64,000 bases of DNA from Laccaria trichodermophora (GCA_018417955.1 JACTVC010000013.1:1076633-1140632); one strand, 5' to 3'; counted from the first letter of the stretch, positions 48,091-60,204 are shown. The notes: generated from the sequence alone by a model not told the origin. Program-made: numbers and translations.

Positions 48091-49190
48091 TAACAGAACA
48101 AGATGGAAAGTATTGAACACGCCGCCAGTGACTCGGAAAAAACAAGAAGAGGACTGTCCAAAAAAAGCGGAGGCAATAATGATGATGATGACACAAGAAG
48201 AATCCTAGAAAAATCGTCAGACGACGCTGAAAATAAAATACCGTAAGGACTGAAAGCCTAACTTGTCGATTAACTGGACCAGGTGCAGTTGGGTACGCCG
48301 GAGCCCATGAAATTATGCACTACGCATCCCTCTTCCACCTGACTCTTCGTCAACGGGTATCGTAAAGATGGTGTTGTCCTCGGCATCCGCAGAATAAGCG
48401 CTGTATGTTGTGAACGCATACTGAGAGGTTTTGGCTGCTTTTGTTCAAGTGTGTGTTAAGAGCATCCGGGGTCTTGATTTGGGGCTTTTTGGGACCTTGA
48501 TGCGGGTGGAGATAAACTTTCCCGCAGCTGAAATTTAGGAGGTGTTCGACGGGGTGTTATCGAACAGCATAGTCTTTGTAACTGCGGTCCGTCTTAGGAG
48601 GAGACTGTAGTCTCTAGCCTCGAGATGAGAAAACAGGCCCCCAGCCCTAAATGACGACGAAGCAGGCCGTCCAGTCGCTTGTCGTTGACTGCCGGTTGTG
48701 AGTTCAGCTGAAATGGCAACTGAGACTGCGAAGAAGACCTCGCACGCGGTTTAACCGGCGGTTCCTCCACCAAAGTCACACCCATGTCCCTCGAGCTCGT
48801 CTTTCCACCCGCCTTCTCCTTCCCTTGCCCAACTCCTTGGCCTCTGCACGCTGCATCTTCGTCTTGGGCAAAACACCCGCGACATGCTAACCTCGCGTTT
48901 CTTATCAACTTCCACACTCCCCAGGCGTTCCTTCGCTCTCCTCGTTCCTGCTCGAGAGATATGGACAGGGAACGAGAGAGAGCAAGCGTAGCCGCGTGTG
49001 GCTTCGTTGCGTTACCGCGGCCTGAGGTCGTGGAAAGTGACCGGGAACGCTAGATAGGACGCAGGATGGTCAGCGGTTTCAGGGTAGACGGATTGTTCGG
49101 TGGCTGGGGAGGTGGCACATTGGTCTGGTAATACCTGAGTTCAGGCCCAGAATCAGTTTAGTGTGATTTTCGAGGGGACACGAAACGTAC
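48091..49190. other. Region without a recognised gene
   Basis: Contains a minus-strand frame at 48594-48917 (basic, Ser/Gln-rich) of uncertain status. It may be a further exon of an unidentified minus-strand gene. Nothing else was seen. Confidence 0.3.
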
Positions 49191-49600
49191 TAACGCTCGA
49201 TAATGTCTTCGCAGAATCTCTGCATCCAGTCGCGTTCGTCCGTTGGATCGCGCAACTTGCTGAACAAGTCACGGCTGGGAACTGCGTACGAACAGATCGC
49301 TTGCGTTTCTTTGGCATCCCACAGCTCCTGGGGGGTGGTGGAGCGGGTCCACTTCCAACCCTCCTCCTTGGCCTCTCATGCGACGCCGCGTACCACATCA
49401 TCGTCTCTTCCATTTGCCCCACGCCACCACCGTTCATCAATATCTTTGGCAGCTCCTCGCGGTATTTCTTCGTGGGTAGTTCCCGTCGTGAGCAGAAGTG
49501 GGTTAAGGACTGTAATGATGGTCGACGTAGAGGGCGCATGGGCACGTCGCGGGGATGAACCGAGGAGGTGTAGAGGCATTATTGACTTGAAAGCGTGTCA
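49191..49600 (-). CDS. Hypothetical protein, possibly mitochondrial, ends IIER
   Basis: The last exon reads GWKWTRSTTPQELWDAK, ETQAICSYAVPSRDLFSKLR, DPTDERDWMQRFCEDIIER and stops at 49191-49193. An upstream frame begins with a basic Arg/Ser-rich segment (MRPLRRPSLQSLTHFCSRR) that would suit a mitochondrial presequence and continues LPTKKYREELPKILMNGGG. The join between the two is not clear (an in-frame TGA intervenes near 49378), so it may be broken. No family recognised. Confidence 0.35.
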
Positions 49601-49913
49601 GCACCGCAGCAGAGGGGAAATGAAGTCGATAGAACCTCAGGGAGCCATAGGAATTGAAGGTACGTTCGGAAAACTTTCTTCGTTTTGGTCAAAGGGGAAG
49701 TCATGTGAGATGTTTTTCTCTTGAACCGTACGACCAGGTCACCCTCCTGCCTGTTTCTTGTCAGGCAGCAACTCCCGAGTCCCAGCAACAAACACTATTT
49801 GTCAAGCGCTTTGCTCAACACGTGGAAGGATTGGGGGTCTCTGGGCGTCAGGTACTCGTTTCTTTCCTTCGCCCACTTCAGATTCCTTCCATCCAGCAGT
49901 GTCTTCCCTCAGT

Positions 49914-52595
49914 ATGAGTGAAACGAATATTTTCCCGGGCGCTCGTGACGTTGTCGTGAGCGGCACAATCTACGCAGCCAGCACCGTGCGTGAAACTGTC
50001 GGGTTTTCGTTCGTAGAGCAAGCTGATAGCCTGGATTTCTCGCAGATTAACATCTATGACAACTTAGCGATATCTGATGCGGTAATTCCCCTTGTGCCAA
50101 ACCCGAGCACTCGGTTCACAGGTCGAACGGAGATTATCGAAAAACTCAAGGAACATTTTTTCGCTAATTCCACCGAAAGGGTTCAGCGAAGAAAGTACTT
50201 TTTACTGCATGGAATGGGAGGTATCGGAAAGACTCAAATTTGCTTGAAGTTCATTGAGGAAATGTCTGACCAGTGAGCACATCAACCCATATGCTTGACC
50301 TTTGTTGTTGAAAGCATACTACCCATCAGTTTTTCTCCTGTTTTCTGGATTGATGCATCTTCTGCAGGCACCATTCTACAGGGGCTCAAGGGCATTTGTC
50401 TCCTTCCTGAAGCTAATTCTGGCATGTTGAATGGGTCACCTGAGTCTGCTCTCTACTGGATTGGCTCTTTGAAAGAGAACTATGTTATGGTCTTTGATAA
50501 TGCTGATATTCTATCTCCTGCTGAGCTAGAGGGATATTTTCCACCTGGTAGAAGGGGAAACATCCTGATTACTAGTTGCAATGCTAACATGCAATGCTTG
50601 ACTTTGCAAGAGAATTCTCTTGAGGTGACACAGTTGGAAGAAAGGGATGCTATTGTACTACTTCTGAAAGCTAGCTGTTTGAGTATGGATTTTAAAGCAG
50701 AAGCTGCTAAGGTTGTGACAGAGCTATATTGTTTACCTCTTGCTGTTGATCAGGCTGGTGCTTTCATTGCTTCTGGAGCTTCAAACATTGGAGACTACCT
50801 TGATAAATATCTCCATCATCGAGAAACATTGTTATCACATCCTGAATTCACTGGGGCATCTAAATATAACAAAAGTGTCTATGGAACTTGGGAGTTATCA
50901 TATGAGGAAATCCAAAAGAGGGCTGGATCTCATGATTTTCACAAGGCTAGAGCAGCTGACAGTGCATTATTTCTACTGAAATTGTTTCCATTTTTTCATC
51001 ATGAAAGTATCAGTGAAGAAATTTTTTCCTATGCTGCTACTCAAAAAAATGAAAAAATATCTCACTCTGACTTACCACTGGCACATTCTATTCAAGAGTG
51101 CAAACTACTGTCACTCAATAAGGATGGTACTTGGGATAATCTACAGTTCAAAGAGGGAATTCGAGTCTTACTATCTTTCTGCTTAATCAAGAAAGATGCA
51201 TCTGGTCATGTGCATAGTATGCATCCACTGATCAATGCATGGGGTGGGGACAGGATGAGTGTGGGTGAAAAGCAAAAATTCTCTTTACTGGCATTTGCTA
51301 TGTTATCTGCTTCTCTGAAAAATGATGAAAGGCAGTCATATGGCTTTAGAAGAAGTTTGGTAACACATGTCAGAAAAGGTATGCAGTATTGTAACAATTA
51401 TTTGGATGATGCATATGCAAAGTTTGGTCAGCTACTAAGAGAGCAAGGATATTCAAGTGAAGCAGAGAAGCTGCAGATCCAAGTTCTAGATGCTAGAAAG
51501 AAAATTCTTGAAGAAGAACACCCAGGCACAATCTCTGCCATGGGAAATCTTGCATCAACATGCAGTGATCTGGGAAAATATACAGAAGCAGAGAAGCTGG
51601 AGATCCAAGTTCTGGATGCCACAAAGAAAATTCTTGGAGAAGAACACCCAGACACAATCTTAGCCATGGGAAATCTTGCATTAACATACAGAGACCTGGG
51701 AAAACATACAGAAGCAGAGAAGCTGCAGATCCAAGTTCTGGATGCTAGAAAGAAAATTCTTGGAGAAGAACACCCAGCCACAATCTCTGCCATGGGAAAT
51801 CTTGCATCAACATACAGAGACCTGGGAAAACATACAGAAGCAGAGAAGCTGCAGATCCAAGTTCTGGATGCTAGAAAGAAAATTCCTGGAGAAGAACACC
51901 CAGGCACAGTCTTAGCCATGGGAAATCTTGCAGCAATATACACAGACCTGGGAAAATATACAGATGCAGAGAAGCTGGAGATCCAAGTTCTGGATGCCAC
52001 AAAGAAAATGCTTGGGGAAGAACACCCAGCCACAATCTCTGCCATGGGAAATCTTGCATCAACATACAGAGACCTGGGAAAACATACAGAAGCAGAGAAG
52101 CTGCAGATCCAAGTTCTGGATGCCAGAAAGAAAATTCTTGGAGAAGAACACCCAGGCACAATCTTAGCCATGGGAAATCTTGCATCAACATATAGAGACC
52201 TGGGAAAACATACAGAAGCAGAGAAGCTGAAGATCCAAGTTCTGGATGACAGAAAGAAAATTCTTGGAGAAGAACACCCAGACACAATCTTAGCCATGGG
52301 AAATCTTGCATCAACATACAGAGACCTGGGAAAATATACAGAAGCAGAGAAGCTGCAGATCCAAGTTCTGGATGCTAGAAAGAAAATTCTTGGAGAAGAA
52401 CACCCAAACACAATCTTAGCCATGGGAAATCTTGCATCAACATGCAGTGATCTGGGAAAATATGCAGAAGCAGAGAAGCTGGAGATCCAAGTTCTGGATG
52501 CTAGGAGAAAGATTTATGGAGAAGAACACCCACACACAATCATAGCCATGAGGAATTTAGCAGCAACACAAAAAGTCATGAGTCAATCCATGTAG
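49914..52595 (+). CDS. NLR-like NB-ARC / TPR protein, truncated by transposon
   Basis: Exon 1 is 49914-50272 and exon 2 is 50330-52595, giving 874 residues. A short N-terminal segment is followed by NB-ARC: RFTGRTEIIEKLKEHF, P-loop LHGMGGIGKTQ, Walker B-like YVMVFDNAD, GNILITSCN and GLPLA-like CLPLAVDQAGAFI. Helices follow, then nine kinesin-light-chain-type TPRs. The annotated stop TAG (52593-52595) is the first three bases of the inserted hAT element. The ancestral frame continues at 60364. Fungal proteins of this class are linked to non-self recognition and regulated cell death. The specific role here is unknown. Exon 2 is markedly more AT-rich than exon 1 and the surrounding genes. Confidence 0.9.
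51459..52592 (+). repeat. Nine tandem 126-bp TPR units
   Basis: Each unit encodes 42 residues with the pattern EAEKLQIQVLDARKKILGEE then HPxTI-AMGNLA and a DLGK loop. Units are nearly identical at DNA level except at a few codons: position 6 (Q/E/K), position 13 (R/T), and the residue after HP (G, D, A, G, A, G, D, N, H). The last unit diverges in its final ten residues. Confidence 0.95.
52585..52592. other. 8-bp target-site duplication, left copy
   Basis: AATCCATG, identical to 60356-60363 and in the same NLR reading frame (TCC ATG). Confidence 0.92.
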
Positions 52596-52604
52596 TGATT
52601 GTCA

Positions 52605-52720
52605 CGGGTTTAGCAACCCGTGCGGGTTACGGGTAGGGGTACGGGTTTGATATTCGCTACCCTCGCCAAACCCATACCCGTGGCAGGGGTTGGCGGGTAC
52701 CCGTAGCAATACCCGTCATG
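52605..52720. repeat. Left subterminal GGGTA/ACCCGT cluster
   Basis: Many copies of GGGTA and ACCCGTA in both orientations, e.g. ACGGGTAGGGGTACGGGTTT and CATACCCGTGGCAGGGG. Likely transposase-binding sites, by analogy with hAT subterminal repeats. Confidence 0.7.
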
Positions 52721-53001
52721 TAAATAGTCATTATTTCTTTGGGCAGCTCATGGTCTGTGTCACTAAGTTACCGTGGGGATTACATGCAATATTTCCAAGT
52801 TGTTTGAAAAATATATAACGTCATAAGCTCATTCGTTAAGTCATTGTTTGGTGCCTCATGGTCTCGCATGCCTCACGGCCTCGCATTAAGGTCCAAAATA
52901 TGTATATTACCACCAAGATATGCGTATAACCTACAAGATATGCGTATAACCTACAAAAAATGTCTCTAAGGTATTTATAATATATCTACGGTATAGGTAT
53001 A
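52721..53001. other. Left interior of the hAT element, AT-rich
   Basis: No coding frame. Contains a short direct repeat (AGATATGCGTATAACCTACA, twice near 52917-52957) just 3' of the SPT5-like gene. Confidence 0.6.
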
Positions 53002-55632
53002 TTATCGCCGACTGTCTCGGGTGACTACCAATTGATTGGTGGCGATTTTAACATCAACCTTTCTCAAAAGCGTTGTTGACTTCAAAATCGAGCAGCCGCA
53101 AAAATCCTCACCAAACTCCTTGATCCTAAACTGCGACCCCTTATGTGGGCCGGTAAACGCGGTAACGACCTGGGATTTGCACTCCGGCCTTTCAGGTATT
53201 AAATATGGAAATGGCACTTCCAAGATTTTGAAACCGAGCTGGACCTTCACTGCATCTCCGACTACTCCCTTGAACTCCCCGCACTTATCTTCGTGCTCGC
53301 CCCTATGGAAATTAGGGTTGGTGTTGATGAGACGAAGGCTCAGCCTCATGTTGGTGAAGCAGTCATCTCTGAGCCAATACGGAGAAGGGGCTGCCATAAT
53401 TGCGTCAGTATCTATTGACTTTGAATTAAATACATACTTACCATCATCGCCACGGCGGGGAGTTCGTGAGCTTGGGTTCCAAGCTGGGGTTGTAGGGATA
53501 TCTTCCGAGTTAGGAAGCGGCGTAGAAGGCCCTGCAATGGCCGGAGTCTGCACAAGGGAAGCAGCGGGATATGGGACTGACGGTTGCGGATCCGGCAAGG
53601 GGTAACCAGGGAACAAAAAGCCTGCCAGAGTACCGGGCGGAGGTGCTGGTTCGAGTGGGTATGTAAAATCAGTGAGAAGCTCTCGAGGCCTGGGTGGCTG
53701 AAGCCTTTTGTTGGCGCTGGAAGCTGATTAGCAACGATTTCAAAAAATGGAATAAAGGGCTTACATGATATGTAGAGAACTAATGTCAAAAACTTGTGGG
53801 CGTTGGAGGCGCGCCTCGAGCTCGACCAAGACCCTTTTTTCACCAACCGTGCTTTTTATTCTGCCTCGGTAACCTCTAAAATCCCCTTTACTGACCATTA
53901 CTTGTCTTCCTACAAGATGACTGTTAGAGTCCGCCTTCATGACACGCTTTTGCGCATCTGTGAAGGGAGCTTTCAAATCTGAGGACTCAGTTCCAAAGAC
54001 AAAGGGGGATGTGAAGAACTGGACATTCCCCAGAGATACCTCTATCTAAAGGATGACAGAATGTTAGAAGAAGTATAATATTATAAAAAGCAAGACATTT
54101 ACCTCTGTACCGGTCCTGTCATTGAAGACGCACACATAGTCGTCGTCTCGATTCACTACCCAACCCGTAACACCTTCGTGGTCTCCCGAAAGAATGCGGA
54201 CCTCGTCCCCTACTTTGAGATCTTTTCGAAGGGATGAAAAGGGTATGGTCGTTGTTACATCCTCCATCGTTAAAGAAACGACGGCTTCGTTTTCCGATAT
54301 ATCCTCGATCGTTCCAAAAAGCCCCTTTGAATCTCCCTGAGTGATTTTCACCCCATCGCCTATCCAAAGGATCCCAGCTGACATTCTCGCCATCGTGTGC
54401 TGTCGGACGTTGAATGGAATGTCCGAGCAGGCGCTAAAAAGCTCAAATTCCCTCGATGTCGGCACTACATCTTCTGCGGTGTACCAATCCGTGTCGACTT
54501 CCGAGAAATACGCATATCCATCAGCATCGTACAATACTCCGTGGAATAAGTACAAGCTGTTGCGTTCTTGAAAGGCCCGACAAAACCGTTGCTTCGCCAG
54601 TGTTGGATTGAAGAGGGCTTGGGGAGGCCGCCCTGGTGCTGTGGCTCTTCTATTTAGCTCGCGATCGGGCTTGTAGGTGGCTGCGAACTCGTTGTCCGTC
54701 CCATCATTTCTGTCCTCATCAGCGATAAGCCGGCTTCCTTTGACTTTGGCGGCAGGTGGGTCGTAATCAACGCGTGGTACCACGAGGAGGTTGATGAGCA
54801 ATGTGGAGGAAGTGTGAACCTCCCGGATAAAAGCGAGATCTCCTTTGTAGATTCCACGGTGCAGCCGAACCCATGAATGAGGCTTTGGTCGAAAGGTATC
54901 CGGAACATTGAAGATGGAGGGGTTGGGATCGGGTATGCGGAAAGTCTTTGAGAGCATCACGTTGGGTATGCCATTACAGACTTGTCGAATCATCTCCTCT
55001 GATCCATTTTCGAAGAATACTCTACCAGGTAGAGCTTTCCATCCGAAGACCGCTGGGGGTCGAAACCGCGCAGGAAATCTAGGGTCCATGAGCCGCCGAT
55101 GGACTCGACAAACTATCCTCTCCTCATATCCAGGCTAAGTAAAAAAGACATTACAAACATAAGCTTCGAACGACAAAGATGGGATTAGTGTTACCTTGAC
55201 AAGAACCGCCCATAAAGACGCCTCTCCAAAATCTTGAACGTCTTCTTCCGCCATATGTTGATGAGCCGTGACGCGCTCGAGAAAGCTTTCCCAAAACGCG
55301 TCGTCATCGGACGGCATCATCGCTTCGCGGAGAAGGTTCCGGTGCGCGTTTCCCGAAATCGACTCGTCAATGTCATCGTCGTCGTCGATAAGATCGCCTT
55401 GGAATGAATTAGCAGGGTACTAACTACAATTACAATGAATAATAACACACCTTCGTCGCTGCCAATCTGATCGTCGGTTTCCGCCTCGGATACTTGAGCT
55501 TCAAGATCCAAGAATCGAAGAACTTTCGGTGACTATGGCGTGATTAGCTTGTTACAAAATCTGACAAGAATACACAGAACTTGCCTCGACTTTTCTGCGT
55601 TTTGTTGCTCTCTCAGTGCTTTCCGATTCCAT
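53002..55632 (-). CDS. SPT5-like KOW-domain protein, passenger of the hAT element
   Basis: Starts at the ATG at 55632 with MESESTERATKRRKVE, then a GC-AG intron (donor GCAAGT at 55584). SPKVLRFLDLEAQVSEAETD and an acidic stretch follow. An NGN-like region comes next (LWAVLVK then PGYEERIVCRVHRRLMDPRF). Several KOW motifs are present: WVRLHRGIYKGDLAFI, GDGVKITQGDSKGLFGTIED, VGDEVRILSGDHEGVTGWVV, GRQVMVSKGDFRGYRGRIKS. A Pro-rich linker and a final conserved block (YWLRDDCFTNMRLSLRLI) end at 53002. Spt5 proper is a transcription elongation factor clamped on RNA polymerase II. This is a divergent relative with a shortened acidic N-terminus. It is undamaged as far as I can follow and is divergently oriented to the transposase. 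Confidence 0.85.
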
Positions 55633-56068
55633 CTTTACAGATTTCCTAGATATCGTATTACTTTGTAGTCATTGTAAATTTACTAGCAACGCACAGAGGT
55701 TTCTATTGGGTATAGACTCTACAAACTATGAGAATGGTACACGGAAATTAGAAAGAAGCTCGAGCATGGCCTGTGGGCTGTTTATATTTGGTTAACTTTA
55801 GGGCCAGTTGCTACGTCTCACGTGAGCACGGCATTTGACATGTTCGCCGAAAAGGACGCGACGTTCTGTCATGGACTGTATAGAAGTTGTGAGTTTAATT
55901 ACAATGAGATATGTAGGCGTCGAACGTACCCCCATGTCTTCATAACGATATTCTACATGTAATTATCCTTAGTTTGCAAGTCTGGTGACAACGTAATACA
56001 CCCGTTTCAATAGATATACTACATTATATATATACATTACATGGGCATAATACACGACGATGGGAACT

Positions 56069-56366
56069 CTATATACTATATATACGAAGAGGGGTGGAGA
56101 AGGAAAGAAAAGAAAGTCGAGCGATGCTGAAGTGCTATATATGCGAGGCACTTTAGGGCCGCTTTTGATTTAGGGCAGGCATGGAATGTTAAGGGCAGGC
56201 GTATTCCATGCCTGCCCTTAACGTTCCATGCCTCCCCTTAACATTCCATGCCTGCCCTAAATTAAAAGCGGCCCTAAAGTGCCTCGCATATATAGCACTT
56301 CAGCGTTGCTCAACTTTCTTTTCTTTTCTTTCCTTCTCCACCCCTCTTCGTATATATAGTATATAG
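56069..56366. repeat. ~300-bp fold-back palindrome between the two transposon genes
   Basis: Left arm from about 56069 (TATATACGAAGAGGGGTGGA ... GTGCTATATATGCGAGGCAC ... TTTAGGGCAGGCATGGAATG) is mirrored by the right arm ending about 56366. The centre, near 56200-56245, contains repeated CCATGCCTGCCCTTAA units. The interval 55633-56754 otherwise serves as a divergent upstream region. Confidence 0.9.
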
Positions 56367-56509
56367 ATGTAATATAGTATGTAGTTTTAGTATACCCGTG
56401 TCCTGTACGTATGAACTCACTGTAGAATACATAAATGAAATTGACGCGTCCAGTTCCTACAGTTAGAAAATAAAGTAGCAGACGTACAATAAGTAGTCGA
56501 TAACAGTCA

Positions 56510-56690
56510 ATAAGCGGTGTGTCTGTGACCCGCGAATTGAACTGTTTTGTAATCCCTCAAGCCTAGAAGCTGCCCAGCACCCATGGCGTGTCGAGATGCG
56601 GTGTGTCTTTGACCCGTGAGCCCAGAAGTGAGAACCCACGGCACGTCTTTGACCCGCGAACTGGCGGCGCGTCTTTGACCCACGATCATT
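56510..56690. repeat. Repeated GTCTTTGACCCG motif upstream of the transposase
   Basis: Four copies of GTCT(T/G)TGACCC(G/A) within 180 bases (near 56520, 56608, 56645, 56670), each followed by GCGAA, GTGAG or ACGAT. Could be regulatory or another set of binding sites. Confidence 0.7.
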
Positions 56691-56754
56691 GAAAAATTAC
56701 TCTTAAGAGACAGAATGTACTTATGCTCTTCTAATCATTTCTCCCTTACCCAGC

Positions 56755-59700
56755 ATGTCTTCGTCCAATGCACCCACCCAACTTCGCAAGCGCACCGCTT
56801 CCGAACGTTCCTCGACAAATGGCGACCCTTTACTCGCAAAAAAGAAGGCGCGCATGGAGCTTCTAGCAAAAAAAGCGGTACGCTTGTCTCGTTTCATTTT
56901 TTTTTTCTCTCGACTGACTGGCCTTGACTTTAGGCTGACCGTCAACCTTCTGTCGAGGAAGTTGAAGATGAGGACAACCAGCGCCCTCGCAGGACGCTTT
57001 CTTCAAGTTCGACTCACATCTTAGATGATGAGGACGAAGATAATTGAAACAAGGTACGTTACCATAATTAACTCGATCTTTTTTAAAAATATTAATGTTA
57101 TGTGATGTAGGCTACAGCCAGTTCTGCAGCGAAGAAGACTGGAACCAAGGCTGCTAGTTCAGTTAAAGGAAAAGCGCCTGCTCGATCCTCCCAGGTATGG
57201 CTTCTGACCTGAAGACTTCGACGATATTTCTTTACTGATCATTGGTACAGGCAAGTCGCCAACCAACCGTTGATGCGGAGTTCGACGACATGCCAGAGTT
57301 GGCACCACTCGGTGACGATGACGACAATGAAGACGATGATTCGGACGACGAAGACGAAGACGAAGTCGAAATCTTAGAGACGCCTGAGGAGAGTGCAGAG
57401 GCAGAGTTGAGTAAGTCCCATTTTACACCAAGTTTAGTGGATAGATCACTGAGACGTACCTAGAACGACTTTCTAAAGATTGGAACTCACCAATCTATGT
57501 CTTCTTCAAGCCCGAGCCAGTCATTGAGGACGTCAAGGGCCACCGTGTCCACCGCTTCCAGTGTGCGGCTCAGCCTTGCAAAAGCCGTGGCGGTAACTCC
57601 GTTCGTCGATACCTCGACACCACTGATGCTAAGTCAACCGGTAACCTTCGCAAGCATGCCAAACAATGCTGGGGAGAAGAGGCTGTAGCGGCTGCTGACA
57701 AGACCAAAGATGTGCGGGCACCACGGGAGGTGCTGGGGAAGATGAAAAATGCTAATGGATCCATTACGGCGGCATTCCAACGTATCGGTAAGGGTAAGGT
57801 CACTTACAGTCATCGCCAGCACACCAAGACTGAAGCACGGTAAGTTTCTACTCACTCCCCCCTAACTGTTTTCTTACCTTCTCGAGCAGTGCCGAAATCG
57901 TCCAGTGGGTGGCTGAGAGTAAGCGTCCTTTCCAAATTGTAAACGATCGTGGCTTCCAATCCTTGATGAAAACCGGACGTCCCGACTACTACATTCCATC
58001 TGCTGAAACGGTCTCTCATGATGTTAGAAAGGTTTTCGTCCGGTGTCGTAAAAGGATTTCCAAAATGCTAAAGGTATGTCACTCGCTTTTGTGATAAACA
58101 ATGTGTTTAACTGTCATTGTAGGAATACAATGGACGGCTCAACTTTGCTACCGATGCATGGACATCCCCAAACCACAAAGCCTACGTAGCAATTACTGTT
58201 CATTTCGAGCATGACGGCACCCCGATGTCGATGCTTTTGGATCTCGTTGAGGTTGCCAAGTCACACTCGGGTAAGAATTTGGCAATCGCATTCGCCAATG
58301 TTCTTAAAGATTTCGGGATCAGCGATAAGGTATGATTTCGCGTATTTCCAGAACATCTAAACTTACCAAAACCCTAGCTGCTCAGCATCACTGGTGACAA
58401 CACATCCAACAACAATGCGATGATCAACGAACTTCCCAAGCTAATCGAGGATTTTCCTGGAGAGGCAAACCAGGTTCGTTGCTTTCTCCACATCGTGAGC
58501 CTCGCGGCAAAAGGGGTACTTCGTCAATTTGAGCCACCCAAATCACAGAAAAAAGGTGAAGACCTTTTGGCTGAGGGTGTTGCAGAGCTCGCCGCATTAG
58601 CCATCGACGTCGAAGATGGTAGTGACGAGCTTGAGGATGAGAGTGACGACATTGAGGACGACGACATTGAGGGGCTTGAAGAAACTCATGCTGGCATGAC
58701 TCCGGAAGAAATCAAGAAGCTCGAGGAAGAGGTGAAACCTGTTCGGCTGGTGTTGGCGAAGGTAAGGCTCCCCCCTTTAACATAAACAATTCACTCACTT
58801 GTACTCATAGCTTCGCAAAGTCGCTTTCACGATCAAGAACTCTACGACCATCGTCCTTCCCAAATGGAATTCAACCCTCAAGAGGCTTGGACTCAGGCAA
58901 CGCATGATGCCACGAGACGTTTCAACTCGCTGGAACTCGACTTACGACATGCTTCTATTTGCAGTTGATTACCGTATGGCCATCGACGCTATTACAGGAG
59001 ACCGTGACATGAAAATGCGTGAGCTAGAGCTGGACTTGGATGAATGGAAGGTAGCGGAGCAATTGCACGATACTTTGATGGTAGGTACCCAAAATGATTT
59101 CAACAATTCATTTGAACCAGCGTTTATTCAGGTCTTCAAACATGCTACGCTTTTCTTTTCGCGCAGCACGCCAAACATCAGCACTGTTATTCCTGCTATG
59201 GATCGCATCGACGAGCATCTAGCAACTGCAGCAGATGATCCCCAATACTCTGTCGCCCTACGTTCCGCTCTGGCAATGGGAAAGAGAATTCTCAACAAGT
59301 ACTACAACAAAACCGACTACTCTGAAATATATCGGATCGCGATGGGTGAGCTGCATCCTCTCCTTTGTTTGACTTTATGTTTTTACCTTTCCAATAGTCC
59401 TTCACCCTCGTCACAAACTCAAATATTTTGAGAATGCCAGTTGGGATGACACCTGGATCAGGACTGCTGAATCCCTTGTACGCGACGAGTTTGACCAAAC
59501 ATACGCATTCATGGAAATTGATGATGACGGCCTTGTACCGGTATGTTTTCTATTGTTATGTATCGACTCATACTTATATATATATATCAGGTCCCTGAGG
59601 CTGCCGTCTCTGATTCCGACGAGAACATGTTCGACACTCTACCAGCATTAACGGCCTCTGATGAAACGGAGCTTCGCGATGAGCTGGACGAATACTTCAA

Positions 59701-60096
59701 CACTAAGACAGAAAATGTCAAAGATCCAATTCGGTGGTGGGCTGGGAAAAAAGCTGAATATCCTCGCCTTCACCGTATGGCGTTGGACTATTTAACAATC
59801 CCTGGTACGTCTCATGAACTGACTCGATGGCATCTTCTAACAACCCAACTACTTTAGCTACGTCAGTCGATGTTGAGCGAGTTTTCAGTCAGGGACAGCT
59901 GTTGCTTTCCCATGTCCGCAGCCGCCTCTCTGTCCAGTCAACTCGTGCGTTGATGTGCCTTGGGGGATGGAGTTTGCTGGGCTATGTTAAAGACTCCGAT
60001 GTGAAGGCAGTTACTGTGTTGGCGGAGGTTCCAGCTGATGCTGCTGAGGAGGATCTCGCAGCAGATTGGGATGCCATAGGCGATGACGATGATTAG
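56755..60096 (+). CDS. hAT-family transposase (BED finger, DDE core)
   Basis: Cut-and-paste transposase. A Lys-rich and acidic N-terminus precedes a BED-like zinc finger (FQCAAQPCKSRGG ... NLRKHAKQCWG). The RNase-H-like core has LNFATDAWTSPNHKAYVAIT (first Asp), LLSITGDNTSNNNAM (second Asp), QVRCFLHIVSLAAKG (CxxH), then STRWNSTYDML. The C-terminal dimerisation region is ATSVDVERVFSQGQLLLSHV with RSRLSVQSTRALMCLG. Introns are short and in frame, e.g. 59080-59131. One problem: exon 2 (56934-57052) contains an in-frame TGA at 57045-57047, so the present allele may be inactive or spliced differently. The rest of the frame is intact. Confidence 0.92.
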
Positions 60097-60204
60097 TGTA
60101 GTTACAGATATCTTCATGTTCAATAGTTCACTTGTACGCCAAAATGGTATTATTGTTTGACTTATGACTGAGATTAAGACGTTCTGAGATTACTACTTGA
60201 TTAA

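Noticed and set aside
51428..52423. 331-codon minus-strand open frame opposite the TPR repeats
   Set aside because: A shadow of the repeat array: the periodic FPRSLYVDARFPMA-type repeats are the reverse complement of the TPR units.
52605..52720. ACCCGT/GGGTA tract as an internal telomere-like repeat
   Set aside because: Not a regular tandem of a telomeric unit, occurs in both orientations, and is explained as the subterminal region of the hAT element.
53036..53605. 189-codon plus-strand frame inside the transposon
   Set aside because: Antisense shadow of the SPT5-like last exon. No supporting start context or domain.
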